DNA of 64,000 nucleotides from Conyzicola lurida (GCF_014204935.1 NZ_JACHMJ010000001.1:682001-746000); one strand, 5' to 3'. Shown: positions 1 to 11,328, counted from the stretch's first letter. Notes: generated by a model from the sequence alone, not told the origin. Numbers and translations: made by a program.

Positions 1-347
1 CCGAACGTGACGCCGGATTCGTCGGAGCGGGCGCCGCGGGAGTGCGTTTCGTGCTCGGCACCGACGCGAACGGCAAGTTCGTGGTGTTCGGCGACCAGTA
101 CGAGGAGATCCGCATGATGGCGGAGACCTTCGAGTGGACCGCCGAGCGCGCGCTCGTCGCCGCCACCTCCGACGCGGCCGACGTCGTCGGCATGGCCGCG
201 AAGGTCGGCACGCTCGCCGAAGGCTTCGGCGCGGACTTCATCGTGATTAAGGGCCGTCCGTGGGAAAACATCGACGACATGCGCGTCGAGAACATCGTCG
301 CCGTCGTCTCGCGCGGCGTCGTCGTCTCGGGCGAACTGCCCTCCTGA
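1..347 (+). CDS. Amidohydrolase family protein, C-terminal part only
   Basis: The reading frame is open to the left edge, so the N-terminus and most of the metal-binding barrel lie outside the window. The visible ~115 residues carry the amidohydrolase C-terminal pattern: a segment with 'SDAADVVGMAAKVGTLAEG', where a bound catalytic domain hands over to the composite beta domain, then 'GADFIVIKGRPWENIDDMR', the typical ending of imidazolonepropionase/dipeptidase-like amidohydrolases. It stops 53 bp before a solute-binding lipoprotein gene on the same strand, so it is probably the first visible member of the transport and deaminase operon. The substrate cannot be told from this fragment. The family assignment is fairly safe; a metal-dependent hydrolase of a cyclic amide or peptide is the likely activity. 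Confidence 0.75.
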   Translation, partial: ERDAGFVGAGAAGVRFVLGTDANGKFVVFGDQYEEIRMMAETFEWTAERALVAATSDAADVVGMAAKVGTLAEGFGADFIVIKGRPWENIDDMRVENIVAVVSRGVVVSGELPS

Positions 348-400
348 TCCAGCTCCACCCCGCACCACACAGTGACCCATCACCCGAAAGGAACCACACA

Positions 401-2005
401 GTGAGCACCAAGAGAACTCGCCTTATGCGATGGGCGTCCCCCATCGGCGCGGTCGCGGCGATCAGCATCCTCGCCGCCTGCAGCAGCACCCCCGCCGAGA
501 CCGAGGTCCCCCTCGAGTCCGGCAAAGACACCATCGTCTTCGCCATCAAGGAAGACCCCACCTGCCTCGACCCGCAGCTGACCTCGCTCACGACGTCGCT
601 GAACATCGGCCGCCAGGTCGTCGACTCGCTCGTCGACCAGGATCCCGAGACCGGCGAGATCGTGCCGTGGCTCGCCGAGTCCTTCGAGACCAACGACGAC
701 CTGAGCTCGTTCACCTTCACTCTGCGTGACGACGTCACCTTCAGCGACGAGACCCCGCTCACCTCCGAGGTCGTCCAGGCGAACCTCGACTCGCTCATCG
801 CCCTCGGCCGCACCGCGCCGCTCGCGTCGCAGTACCTCGCCGGCTACGTCGACACGACGATCGTCGACGACCTCACCTTCACGGTGAACTTCTCCGCTCC
901 GAACGCCGCCTTCCTGCAGGGCGCCTCGACCATGACGCTCGGTATCGTCTCCGCGGCGACCGCCGCCGAGGCCGCTGACGTGCGGTGCACCGTCGGCCCG
1001 ATCGGCTCCGGCTCGTTCGTGTACGAGTCGTACACCCCCAACGACTCGGTCGTCATCGTCAAGCGCGACGGCTACGACTGGCCGTCCGAGCTGCGCGAGC
1101 ACACCGGCGAGGCCCTCGTCGACACCATCGAGTTCCCCGTGATCGTCGAGAACGGCGTGCGCACCGGCGGACTCGAGTCCGGCGAGTTCGACATCATCCA
1201 GGACCTGCCGTACATCGACGAGGCCCGCTTCACGACCGACGACTTCAACCTCTACGCCAAGGCGAACACGGGTGTGCCGAACGGTCTGATCCCCAACACC
1301 ACGCGTCCGATCGTCTCGGACGAGGCCGTGCGCAAGGCGATGCTGCTCGGCACCGACCGTGAAGAGATCAACCTCCTCACCGGTTCCGCGAGCGGCAACC
1401 CCGCCACCAGCACGCTGACCAGCTCCACCTCGGGCTTCACCAGCCAGGCCGACGCGATGGCGTACGACCCCGACGCCGCCGAAGAACTCCTCGACGACGC
1501 CGGCTGGGAGATGGGCGCCGACGGTATCCGCGAGAAGGACGGCGTGCCGCTGACCGTGACCGTCACCGCTTTCTACGCGCAGGACGTGCTCGAGGCCACG
1601 CAGATCCAGCTCAAGAAGATCGGCGTCGACCTGCAGATCAAGATCGTCACCTCCGGCGACTTCTTCTCGGCCATCGCGACGGGCGACTACGACTTCCTCG
1701 GAGCCGGCCTCACCCGCAGCGACCCCGACGCCCTCCGCGTGCTGTTCTCGCAGGCGTCATCCTCGAAGTGGGCCATTCTCGACGACGCCGAGCTCGAGTC
1801 GATCCTCATCGAGCAGGCCGGCACCGCCGACACCGACGCTCGCCAGGCCCTGATCGACCAGGCGCAGGAGCTCATCATCGACAAGGCGTACATCATCCCG
1901 CTGCTCGAGACGACGCAGCTCCACGCGTCCAGCTCGTCGGTCGACGGTGTCACCTTCGACTCCGCGTCGCGCATCCAGCTCTACGACGTCCGCGCCGCCG
2001 AGTAA
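401..2005 (+). CDS. ABC transporter substrate-binding lipoprotein, family 5 (peptide/nickel/opine type)
   Basis: This 534-aa protein should capture the substrate outside the membrane for the downstream permeases. From the GTG at 401 the product starts with a basic stretch, a hydrophobic segment and the lipobox ILAAC, so Cys27 is the expected lipidated residue. AAAGGA lies about 9 nt upstream; earlier in-frame codons give an Arg-rich, non-signal extension, so they were rejected. Length and pattern ('PWLAESFETNDDLSSFTFTL', a mid-protein 'GSGSFVYESY', and 'DAAEELLDDAGW') are those of the DppA/OppA family. Family 5 proteins bind peptides, nickel, opines or other organics. Neighbouring deaminases suggest a nitrogen heterocycle here, which is inference. 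Confidence 0.9.
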   Translation: MSTKRTRLMRWASPIGAVAAISILAACSSTPAETEVPLESGKDTIVFAIKEDPTCLDPQLTSLTTSLNIGRQVVDSLVDQDPETGEIVPWLAESFETNDDLSSFTFTLRDDVTFSDETPLTSEVVQANLDSLIALGRTAPLASQYLAGYVDTTIVDDLTFTVNFSAPNAAFLQGASTMTLGIVSAATAAEAADVRCTVGPIGSGSFVYESYTPNDSVVIVKRDGYDWPSELREHTGEALVDTIEFPVIVENGVRTGGLESGEFDIIQDLPYIDEARFTTDDFNLYAKANTGVPNGLIPNTTRPIVSDEAVRKAMLLGTDREEINLLTGSASGNPATSTLTSSTSGFTSQADAMAYDPDAAEELLDDAGWEMGADGIREKDGVPLTVTVTAFYAQDVLEATQIQLKKIGVDLQIKIVTSGDFFSAIATGDYDFLGAGLTRSDPDALRVLFSQASSSKWAILDDAELESILIEQAGTADTDARQALIDQAQELIIDKAYIIPLLETTQLHASSSSVDGVTFDSASRIQLYDVRAAE

Positions 2006-2031
2006 CCACCCGCACCACAACGGAAGCCGCA

Positions 2032-3063
2032 GTGAATACAGCAGGAACGTCACCCCAGAACAGGTTCGTGGTAGCCCTCCGCTACCTCGCGCCCAAGATC
2101 GTCCAATTCGTCTTCGTGATCTGGGCGACCTACACGGTGACGTTCCTGCTGATCCACCTGCTTCCCGGCGACCCGTTGCTCGCCGCCCTGTCCGTCAAGG
2201 GCGGCGACGCGACGGCCACCGACCCGGAGTCGCTCGCGCTGCTCCGGGCGCAGTACGGCCTCGACGGTTCCCTCTGGGACCAGTACGTCGGCCACATCGT
2301 CTCCGCCCTCCAGGGCGACCTCGGCGTCTCGATCGCCACCGGGCAGCCGGTCGGCGACATGATCGCCCGCGCCCTGCCGAACACGGTGAGCGTGGCGCTG
2401 CTCGCCCTCGTGCTCGGTGTCGTCACCTCGGTCGTCATCACCTACTTCGCCTACATCGCCCGCTGGCGCTGGGTACGCACCACGCTGCTCCAGATCCCGC
2501 CGCTCGGCGTCGCCATCCCGGCGTTCCTCAGCGGCCTCGTGCTGGTGAGCGTCTTCGCCTTCGGGCTCGACCTGCTCCCGTCATCCGGCAGCCGCAGCCC
2601 TCTCAGCGTCGTGCTGCCCGCGGTCACCCTCGCGCTGCCCGTCGGTGCCATCTTCTTCCAGGTCTTCTCCGCCGCCGTGCTCGAGGCCATGGCGAGCCCG
2701 TACGTCTTCACCGCCGTCGCCAAGGGTCTCGCGCCGCGCACGATCTTCGCGCGCCACGTGCTGCGCAACTCGCTCCTGCCCTCCATCACCATCCTCGGCC
2801 TGCTCATCGGCTACCTCGCCGGCGGCACCGCCGTGGTCGAGACGGTGTTCTCACGAGACGGCATCGGCCGCCTCACCGTGGACGCCGTGCTGTCGAGGGA
2901 CTCCAACGTCATCCAGGGAATCATCATCGTCGTCGCGCTCGTCTACTCGGTGGTCAACCTGATCGTCGACCTCTCCTACGGCATCATCGACCCGCGCACC
3001 CGCGCCAAGCTCAGCGGCACCTCGGTGGCCCGCGCCAAGGACGAAGCGGCGGTCGAACTGTGA
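2032..3063 (+). CDS. ABC transporter permease, DppB/OppB type
   Basis: A 343-aa inner-membrane permease, one of two forming the channel. It shows the DppB hallmark N-terminal membrane span followed by 'HLLPGDP', several hydrophobic segments, and the cytoplasmic coupling motif near 'AVAKGLAPRTIFARHVLRNS' that docks on the ATPase. The GTG at 2032 was chosen because upstream in-frame sequence is an Arg-rich shadow of the previous gene; GGAAG lies a few bases upstream. It follows the binding protein by 26 bp and overlaps the next permease by 4 bp (GTGA). Confidence 0.9.
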   Translation: MNTAGTSPQNRFVVALRYLAPKIVQFVFVIWATYTVTFLLIHLLPGDPLLAALSVKGGDATATDPESLALLRAQYGLDGSLWDQYVGHIVSALQGDLGVSIATGQPVGDMIARALPNTVSVALLALVLGVVTSVVITYFAYIARWRWVRTTLLQIPPLGVAIPAFLSGLVLVSVFAFGLDLLPSSGSRSPLSVVLPAVTLALPVGAIFFQVFSAAVLEAMASPYVFTAVAKGLAPRTIFARHVLRNSLLPSITILGLLIGYLAGGTAVVETVFSRDGIGRLTVDAVLSRDSNVIQGIIIVVALVYSVVNLIVDLSYGIIDPRTRAKLSGTSVARAKDEAAVEL

Positions 3064-3853
3064 GACTCCTCCGTCAGCCCGGCATCATCGTCTCGGGCCT
3101 CGTCATCCTCCTCTCCGTCGTCGTGATGCTCTGGCCCTCGCTCTTCGCCACGCACGACCCGTACGAGAGCATCGCCCTCGACCGGCTGCAGGGTCCGAGC
3201 GGCGCCCACTTCTTCGGCACCGACCACCTCGGCCGCGACCTCTACTCGCGCGTCGTCTACGGCGCGTTCCTCTCCCTCGCCGCGGCGGGCGCGGCGGTGC
3301 TCGTCGGCGTGATCGTCGGCGCCGTCGTCGGACTGCTCTCGGGCTTCATCGGCGGCCGGTTCGACTTCGTCGTGATGCGCTTCGTCGACGTGCTGATCGC
3401 CGTGCCGAGCATCCTGCTCGCGCTCATCGTCGTGGCGAGCCTCGGCTTCGGCCCGTGGTCGGTCGCCCTCGGCGTCGGACTCGGCGCCACCGGCTCCTTC
3501 ACCCGCATCATGCGCTCGCAGGTCGTGCGTGTGCGTAACGAGGAATACGTCGAAGCCGCCCGAACGCTCGGTGTGCGCTGGCCCTCAATCGTCTTCACCC
3601 ACATCCTGCCCAACTCGGCCCGCCCCGTCATCGCCTACGCGGCGCTCGAACTCGGCTCGGCGATCCTCGCCGTCTCCGCGCTCAGCTTCCTCGGCTTCGG
3701 CGCCCAGCCGCCCGAGCCCGAGTGGGGCGCCCTCGTCTCCGCCGGCCGCGACTTCGTGTCGACGGCCTGGTGGCTCAGCGTCATCCCCGGTTTCGTGATC
3801 CTCGTGATCGTGCTCGCCGTCAACCGCATTGCCCGCGCGATCGGAGAGAACCG

Positions 3854-3857
<4 letters not shown>
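3060..3857 (+). CDS. ABC transporter permease, DppC/OppC type
   Basis: A 265-aa second permease. The start is the GTG at 3060 inside a GTGA overlap with the preceding stop. The first span is followed by 'FFGTDHLGRDLYSRVVYGA', a near-diagnostic DppC signature, and the EAA coupling loop is visible as 'EYVEAARTLGVRWPSIVFTH'. It is slightly short for DppC, which usually has a longer N-terminal segment, but all core spans are present. It overlaps the ATPase gene by ATGA. Confidence 0.9.
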
Positions 3858-5517
<1,660 letters not shown>

Positions 5518-5521
<4 letters not shown>

Positions 5522-6657
5522 CCCTCGCAGACCTGACGACCGCGGACACCCGCGTCGACGAAGAGACGATCCGCGCCCTGCCCAAGGCCGAGGTGCACGT
5601 GCACCTCGAGGGCGGTTTCGACCTCATCGACCTCATCGACCTCGCCAAAACGGCGGGCGTCCCCCTGCCCGGCCCCGCACGCTCGCTCTTCGACGTGAGC
5701 ACGCACGACGCGGTCGAGGCCCCCCAGATCACCTCCGGCGGCGGTGCCAAGAACGGTGTCGGCGTCGGAGGCCTCAGCGGCTTCCTGAAATTCCTCGACT
5801 GGGAGTGCGGACTCGTCACCACCCCCGAGCAGGCCGCCCGCACCGCGTACAAGTTCGCCGCCCGCGAGAGCGCATCCGGCATCCGCTACGCCGACGCCGT
5901 GATCAACCCCACCCACTGGAGCGCGTGGGCCGGCCGAACCCCGCAGCTGTTCGAGGCCTTCGCCGCCGGACTCGACGAGGCGGCCCAGGACGGCCTCGCC
6001 GAGATCGGACTCTGCCTGTCGCTGCTGCGGTCGCAGAGCGGCGCCGAGGCCGTCGAGATCGTCGAGTGGATGTCGGCCGCCCGACCCGCGCGTGTCGTGG
6101 CGCTCTCGGTCGACGGCGACGAGCGCGTCTCCGGTCGCACCGGCGCGAAGTTCGCCGACGCCTTCACCCTCGCCCGCGACGCCGGATTCCACCGCACGGT
6201 GCACGCCGGCGAATCGAGCGGACCCGAGGGCGTATGGGACGCCGTCGACCTGCTGCACGCCGAACGCGTCGACCACGGCGTGCGCTCCATCGAAGATCCC
6301 GCCCTCGTCGCCCGCCTGGTCGAGAGCGAGGTGTCGCTCGGCATCTGCCCGCGCTCCAACGTCACGCTCGGCATCTACCCGGACTGGGCGAGCCACCCGA
6401 TCGAGAGACTCCGCGAGGCCGGCGTCACGGTCACGGTCAACACGGACGACCCGGCACCCCTCGGCACCCGTCTCGAGTCCGAGTGGGCCATGTGCGCCGA
6501 CACCTTCGGCTGGTCGCTCGCGGACCTCGGCGAACTCGCGCACAACTCGGTGCGCGCGAGCTTCGCCAACGACGACCTCAAGCGCGACCTGCACAGCGAA
6601 ATTTCCTCTTTTATTACGGATGCCGCGGCCGCCGATACGGCAGAATCACAGTCATGA
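5518..6657 (+). CDS. Adenosine deaminase family protein
   Basis: A 379-aa metal-dependent deaminase. The family set is complete: 'PKAEVHVHLEG' (His27 and His29, zinc ligands), 'HAGE' (His229 ligand, Glu232 catalytic), 'VDHGVRS' (His253), 'SNVTLG' and 'VNTDDPA' (Asp310 ligand). Adenosine deaminase converts adenosine to inosine; relatives act on adenine, N6-substituted adenines or aminodeoxyfutalosine, and sequence alone does not separate them. An insertion rich in Gly after residue 70 precedes the substrate-binding helices. It starts at a GTG inside a GTGA overlap with the ATPase and overlaps the next gene by ATGA, so it is part of the transport operon. Confidence 0.88.
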
Positions 6658-8492
6658 GCACCGCGCTGCGGCCAGACCTGCTCCCGACCAACGAGGAGCT
6701 GGCGGTGCTGCGCCGGGTCGCGATCGGGCAGGCGCCCGCCGACCTGATCATCCGCGGCGGATCGGTACTGTCGGTGCACACGGGCGAGTTCCTGCTGCGC
6801 GACGTGGTCGTCTCGGGCCGGCACATCGCGGCGGTCACCCCGGTCGGGCACTTCGACTGCGAGACCGTCATCGACGCCGCCGGAAAGCACGTCCTGCCCA
6901 CGTTCATCGACGCGCACCTGCACATCGAGTGGACGATGCTCACGCCCGGCGAGCTCGCCCGGCTGAGCGTGCCGCGCGGCACCACGACCGTGCTCACCGA
7001 CCCCGACGGGCTCGCCAACGTCGCGGGCATCGACGGTATGGACTTCATGCGCGAGACCGGCACCCCGTTCCGCATCTTCGAGCAGGTCAGCCCCTCGACC
7101 CCGGTCAACGCTGCACTGGAGCGAGGGGGAGCGGTGATCGCCGAACAGCTCGTGCTCGACCGCCTCGACGACGCCCGCTCGGTCTCGCTCGGCGAGGGCA
7201 ACCCGTTCGACCTGAGCGACGTCGCCACCAACCGGTTCCGCCAGGCGATGGTCGCCGGCAAGCGCATCACCGGCCACTCGGCGCGGCAGAGCGGCGAGGG
7301 ACTGTGGGGCTACCTCGCGGCCGGCGTCGGCGACGACCACAACGCGGCGACGATCGACGAGGTGCTGGAGCGCGTGCGTCTCGGCGCCATGATCACCCTG
7401 ATGAGCGGCTCGATGAACGACAACACGGTCGAGGTCTTCGCCGACCTCGACCGGGTCGGCCCCGCCCTCGACCACATGTCGTTCTGCGCCGACGACAAGC
7501 ACGTGCTCGACATCGCCACCGAGGGCCACATCGACCACCACGTGCGTCAGGCGATCGCCGCGGGCATCCCCGCCGCGCAGGCCTACCGCATGGCCAGCTG
7601 GCAGCCCGCGCTGTACTACCGGCTCGACCACCTGATGGGTTCGGTCACCCCGGGCCGGCTCGCCGACCTGCAGATCATCGACGACCTCGCCGGAGTGCGG
7701 GCCGAGCGCGTGATCGTCGGCGGAGAGCTCGTCGCCGTCGACGGCGTGCCGTACTTCGACAACACCGACGACGTGCCCGAGTGGCTCACCGCCACCATGC
7801 ACGTGCCGGAGGAGTTCCCCGCCTCTCTGCTCGCGGTGCCGGCTCCCGGCGAGACCGCGACGGTGCAGGCGATGGAGATGTACGACGGCTACTTCAAGCG
7901 CGCCTTCCACGTGGCCCTGCCCGTCGTCGGCGGGGCGGTCACGTCCGACGTCGAACGCGACGTACTCAAGATCGCCGTGGTCGACCGGCACTACGGCGAC
8001 GGCCAGTGCGGGGTCGGATTCGTGCGCGGCTTCCAGCTCGCCCGCGGCGCCCTCGCCGTCACCATCAACTGCACGAACGCCAACATCGTCGCGGTCGGCA
8101 CCAACGACGACGACATCGCGGTCGCCGTCGGCGCGTTGCGCGACCAGGGCGGCGGTTTCGTCGTCGTCGACGGCGGCGAGGTCGTCGCCCGGGTTCATCT
8201 GCCGGTCGGCGGCATGATGAGCGCGGCCCCGTGGGAGACCACCGCGGCGCAACTCTCCACCGCGAACGACGTGGCATTCGAACTGGGATGTCGCATTCGC
8301 TCGCCCTTTATGGTTCTGTCGTTTGTGGGGCTCGGTGTCGTTCCCGACCTTGGGCTCACGGAACTCGGTCTGATCGACGCCACGAGCCAGAGTTTCATCG
8401 ACCTGGTTCTCACGTCGGGCCCCGACGGCATCGCCTGCCGCTGCCCGAATCACGACTATCCCGTGCACAGCATCATGGAGGACCACTCGTGA
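6654..8492 (+). CDS. Adenine deaminase-like amidohydrolase
   Basis: This 612-aa protein matches adenine deaminase (adenine to hypoxanthine and ammonia) in layout: N-terminal beta segment, 'FIDAHLHIEW' with metal ligands His88 and His90, 'VPRGTTTVLTDP', 'GHSA', 'CADDKHVLD', and the adenine-deaminase C-terminal domain with 'LPVGGMMS' and 'LSFVGLGVVPDLGLTELG'. It departs from the classical motifs: 'HIEWTML' replaces the usual HIESSM, and 'DPDGLANVAG' replaces DPHEIANV, so the His there is missing. A C-terminal 'CRCPNHDYPVH' segment is also unusual. The fold is certain; adenine as the substrate is less so. The ATG overlaps the preceding stop by ATGA. Confidence 0.82.
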   Translation: MSTALRPDLLPTNEELAVLRRVAIGQAPADLIIRGGSVLSVHTGEFLLRDVVVSGRHIAAVTPVGHFDCETVIDAAGKHVLPTFIDAHLHIEWTMLTPGELARLSVPRGTTTVLTDPDGLANVAGIDGMDFMRETGTPFRIFEQVSPSTPVNAALERGGAVIAEQLVLDRLDDARSVSLGEGNPFDLSDVATNRFRQAMVAGKRITGHSARQSGEGLWGYLAAGVGDDHNAATIDEVLERVRLGAMITLMSGSMNDNTVEVFADLDRVGPALDHMSFCADDKHVLDIATEGHIDHHVRQAIAAGIPAAQAYRMASWQPALYYRLDHLMGSVTPGRLADLQIIDDLAGVRAERVIVGGELVAVDGVPYFDNTDDVPEWLTATMHVPEEFPASLLAVPAPGETATVQAMEMYDGYFKRAFHVALPVVGGAVTSDVERDVLKIAVVDRHYGDGQCGVGFVRGFQLARGALAVTINCTNANIVAVGTNDDDIAVAVGALRDQGGGFVVVDGGEVVARVHLPVGGMMSAAPWETTAAQLSTANDVAFELGCRIRSPFMVLSFVGLGVVPDLGLTELGLIDATSQSFIDLVLTSGPDGIACRCPNHDYPVHSIMEDHS

Positions 8493-9262
8493 CAATCAAC
8501 CGACCGCTGCCCGTCGACGCCGCGGCCCGTTCCGAAGACGACCGCATCCGCGGGGGAGTTCTGCGCTTCGTCCGCGAGGCGGCACTCGCCCACGAGTCGC
8601 TGCCCGGCGAGGTCGAACTCGCCAAGCGGCTCGAGTGCACGCGCCAGCAGGTGCGCCACGCGCTCTCGTCGCTCGAACGCCAGGGAATCGTCAAGCGCCG
8701 CCAGGGCGCGGCGACCGTCGTCGACCCGGTCGCCCTTCGCATGAGCGTGCGGCTCGAAGAGCAGCTCGAGCACTCCGAACTGCTCGCCCGCATGGGCTAC
8801 CAGTCCGCCGTCGAGGTGATCGAGTCCGAACTCATAGCGATGCCCGGCTCGATCGCGCCGCTGCTCACCTCCCAGGCCGGACCGACCGCACTCCGCGTGG
8901 TCAAACGCTGGACCGCCGACGGCGTGCCCGCCATGGTCGCGGAGAACCACGTGGCGTTCCCGCGGGACGTGCCCGACGACATCGTCGGCGAAGAGTCCGT
9001 CTTCACCCTCGCCGAGCGGGTCTGGGGCGAGTCGATCGTCTGGGAGGTCGCCACCCCCGGCGTCACCATCCTCGACGCCGAACGCGCGGAACTCCTCGGC
9101 CTGCCGGTCGGTGCCGCCGCCCTCACGCTCGAGATCATCGGCACCACCGTGAGCGGCCGCCGCACCTTCCACGCGTTCGAGACGCACAACCCCGCCATCG
9201 TCAGCTACTCCTTCGTGCGCACCGTGCGGCCGCCGTGGAGCAACTCGTACTCCGGCGACTAG
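8489..9262 (+). CDS. GntR family regulator with UTRA ligand-binding domain
   Basis: A 257-aa transcription regulator. Residues ~10-75 form the winged helix ('VELAKRLECTRQQVRHALSS', then 'LERQGIVKRRQGAATVVDP'). The rest fits a UTRA domain, the HutC-type sensor of small molecules, with 'RVVKRWTADGVPAMVAENH'. It starts at a GTG overlapping the stop of the adenine-deaminase-like gene (GTGA). Being last in the operon, it probably controls its own operon in response to the transported compound or a breakdown product. The ligand is unknown. Confidence 0.88.
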   Translation: MTINRPLPVDAAARSEDDRIRGGVLRFVREAALAHESLPGEVELAKRLECTRQQVRHALSSLERQGIVKRRQGAATVVDPVALRMSVRLEEQLEHSELLARMGYQSAVEVIESELIAMPGSIAPLLTSQAGPTALRVVKRWTADGVPAMVAENHVAFPRDVPDDIVGEESVFTLAERVWGESIVWEVATPGVTILDAERAELLGLPVGAAALTLEIIGTTVSGRRTFHAFETHNPAIVSYSFVRTVRPPWSNSYSGD

Positions 9263-9296
9263 CCGGCTCCGTCATCCGCCCGACCCAAGGACCAGC

Positions 9297-10430
9297 ATGA
9301 TCTCGCGCCTCTCACCGACCGCCCCGCCCGCCGACGAGCAGGCCTGGATCGACACCGTCACCGAGCTCGCCGTCGGCTTCGCCGAGCGGGCGTCCCACTA
9401 CGACGAAGTCGGCGAGATCCCCGTCGAGAATCTCGAGGCGCTCGCGACGAGCGGGCTGGATGTCGCGTGCCTGCCGGTCGCGGCCGGGGGACAGGGCCTC
9501 TCCTTCCGCACCATCGGCGCGGTCATCTCGATCATCTCCGCGGCCTGCCCCTCGACCGGGGCTCTCTGGCTCATGCACATCGGCGCCGCCTACGGTCTCG
9601 TCACCCTCGGCTCGCCGACGGCATCGGCGTTCTTCGCCGCGGAGCTCACGGCGGGCAAGCGCTTCGCGAACGCCCTCTCCGAGCCGACGAGCGGCAACAT
9701 GTTCCTCATGCCGCAGCAGGCGGCCGAGCCCGTGGAGGGCGGCTACTCGCTCGCGGGCGCGAAGCGGTTCGTCTCCGGCTGCGAGATCGCCGACTACTAC
9801 CTCACCAACACGCTCGTCGACGGCGCGCCCGCGTTCTTCGGCGTCGCCCGCGACGAGACGGTCAGCTTCGTGCCGATCTGGGACACCATGGGCATGCGCG
9901 CCACCCGCAGCCAGCTGATGAGCTTCAACGGCACGCTGCTGCGCGAGGAGTTCCGCTGCGCCCGCCCCGCGCCCGAGCAGGCGAACCTCATCTCGGCGGG
10001 GTTGCCCTTCGTGTCGATCGGCATCGCCCAGTCGGCGCTCGACGCGTTCTCGGCGCAGGCGCGCGGACGCGTCATCCCGAGCACGGGGGAGCCCCTCTCG
10101 AAAATGCAGTGGCTGAAGTTCGACACCGCCGCGCAGTACACGCAGCTGCGGGCGGCACGCCTGCTCGCCGAGCAGACGATGTGGCTCGCCGACATCGCGC
10201 ACCCCGACGCGACGATGGTCGCGGTCGAGGCGAAGTACCTGGCGAACGAGGTCGCGAAGACCGTCGCCGCGCTCGGCGTGAAGGTGGGCGGCGGTTCGGG
10301 CTACCTGCGCACGTCCCCGATCCAGCGGCACTTCCGCGACGCGCAGGCCGGCGCGCTGATGGCCTACTCGGTCGAGGTCTGCCAGGACGTCATCGGCGGC
10401 TGGGTGCTCGACCCCGAGCCCGCCCCCTGA
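9297..10430 (+). CDS. Acyl-CoA dehydrogenase-fold flavoprotein (possible monooxygenase-like subgroup)
   Basis: A 377-aa protein with acyl-CoA dehydrogenase organisation: N-terminal helical domain ('SGLDVACLPVAAGGQGLS'), middle beta domain ('LAGAKRFVSGCEIADYYL', 'WDTMGMRATRSQLMSF') and C-terminal helical domain. The C-terminus reads 'SGYLRTSPIQRHFRDAQAG' rather than the YEGT-type segment carrying the catalytic Glu of many true dehydrogenases. This resembles the flavin-dependent oxygenase or nitrososynthase branch. Start ATG 9297 has AAGGA about 5 nt upstream. It lies 35 bp after the GntR gene and may be co-transcribed. The substrate is unknown. Confidence 0.8.
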   Translation: MISRLSPTAPPADEQAWIDTVTELAVGFAERASHYDEVGEIPVENLEALATSGLDVACLPVAAGGQGLSFRTIGAVISIISAACPSTGALWLMHIGAAYGLVTLGSPTASAFFAAELTAGKRFANALSEPTSGNMFLMPQQAAEPVEGGYSLAGAKRFVSGCEIADYYLTNTLVDGAPAFFGVARDETVSFVPIWDTMGMRATRSQLMSFNGTLLREEFRCARPAPEQANLISAGLPFVSIGIAQSALDAFSAQARGRVIPSTGEPLSKMQWLKFDTAAQYTQLRAARLLAEQTMWLADIAHPDATMVAVEAKYLANEVAKTVAALGVKVGGGSGYLRTSPIQRHFRDAQAGALMAYSVEVCQDVIGGWVLDPEPAP

Positions 10431-10566
10431 CTCCGGTTCGTCGGAGCGACGCTGAGCGACGTCGCGCTCGCGGTGTTGTGTCGCGGGGCCGCTGAGGTTT
10501 GTGCCGCACGCGGATGCTCGTGCAGGCGCGTGCGCGACAAATCACCGCGCGCCGCTGGCGAGACGG

Positions 10567-11328
10567 CTACGGCTCCGGCGTGAGCTCGGGCGCGCCGTCG
10601 ATGGTGCGGCCGAGGCGGTTGCTCGCCGTCGTCATGTGCGTGCCCATCGCCGCGGCGACCGCGGCGGGGTCGCGCGTCGTCAGCGCCTCGAACACGGCGC
10701 GGTGCTCGTCGAGTGCGTTGACGGCGTCGTCCTCGGCCTGCAGGCCGCGCTCGACCCAGACGCGCAGCAGCGACCGGATGCTCTGCAGCAGGTCGAGCAG
10801 CACCTGGTTGCGCGAGCCGCGGGCGATCTGCAGGTGGAACTTGAGGTCGGCCTCGATGAACCGGCTGCGGTCGTTCACCGTCTCGCTCATGATCTCGACC
10901 TGGCGCCCCAGCTCGCGTAGCTCGCGGTCGGTGAGGTTGACGGCGGCGAGGGTCGCGGCGAACACCTCGAGCTGTGCGCGCAGCTCGATGAGGTCGGCCG
11001 TGCGCGGCGCGCCGAGCATGAGCCCCCAGCTGAGCGTCTCGGGCAGCAGCTCCGAGGCGTTGCCGCGCAGGTAGGTGCCGGAGCCGGGACGCACGTCCAC
11101 GATGCCCAGGATCTCGAGGGCCGCGAGGGCCTCCCGTACGGCGGAACGGCCGATACCGAGGGATGTCGCGAGCTGCCGTTCCGCGGGCAGGCGGGTTCCG
11201 GGCTCGATCTCCCCGCTCGTGAAGTAGTCGAGCAGTCGCTTGGCGACCGCGCTCACGGCGGTGCCGCTCGGAACGCTTCCGATCGCGGCACTCATTTGGT
11301 CGGCGGTGTTACCGGGATAGGCAGGCAT
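10567..11328 (-). CDS. FadR subfamily GntR regulator (FCD domain)
   Basis: A 253-aa repressor-type protein. It has a winged helix at residues ~20-90 ('TRLPAERQLATSLGIGRSAV', 'LEILGIVDVRPGSGTYL') and a helical FCD domain ('DLIELRAQLEVFAATLAAV', 'FHLQIARGSRNQVLLDLL', 'DEHRAVFEAL') that usually binds carboxylate or sugar-acid ligands. Met12 is a possible alternative start. It is transcribed away from the MFS-kinase-isomerase operon, with 135 bp between them, and most likely regulates that operon. A sugar acid such as apionate would be a typical FCD ligand; this is inference. Confidence 0.9.
   Translation of the reverse strand: MPAYPGNTADQMSAAIGSVPSGTAVSAVAKRLLDYFTSGEIEPGTRLPAERQLATSLGIGRSAVREALAALEILGIVDVRPGSGTYLRGNASELLPETLSWGLMLGAPRTADLIELRAQLEVFAATLAAVNLTDRELRELGRQVEIMSETVNDRSRFIEADLKFHLQIARGSRNQVLLDLLQSIRSLLRVWVERGLQAEDDAVNALDEHRAVFEALTTRDPAAVAAAMGTHMTTASNRLGRTIDGAPELTPEP

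Noticed and set aside
247-813. Long antisense open frames across the transporter and many other genes
   Set aside because: High-GC genomes give long shadow frames; these are Arg/Ala/Pro-rich, have no start signals and lie opposite clearly conserved proteins.
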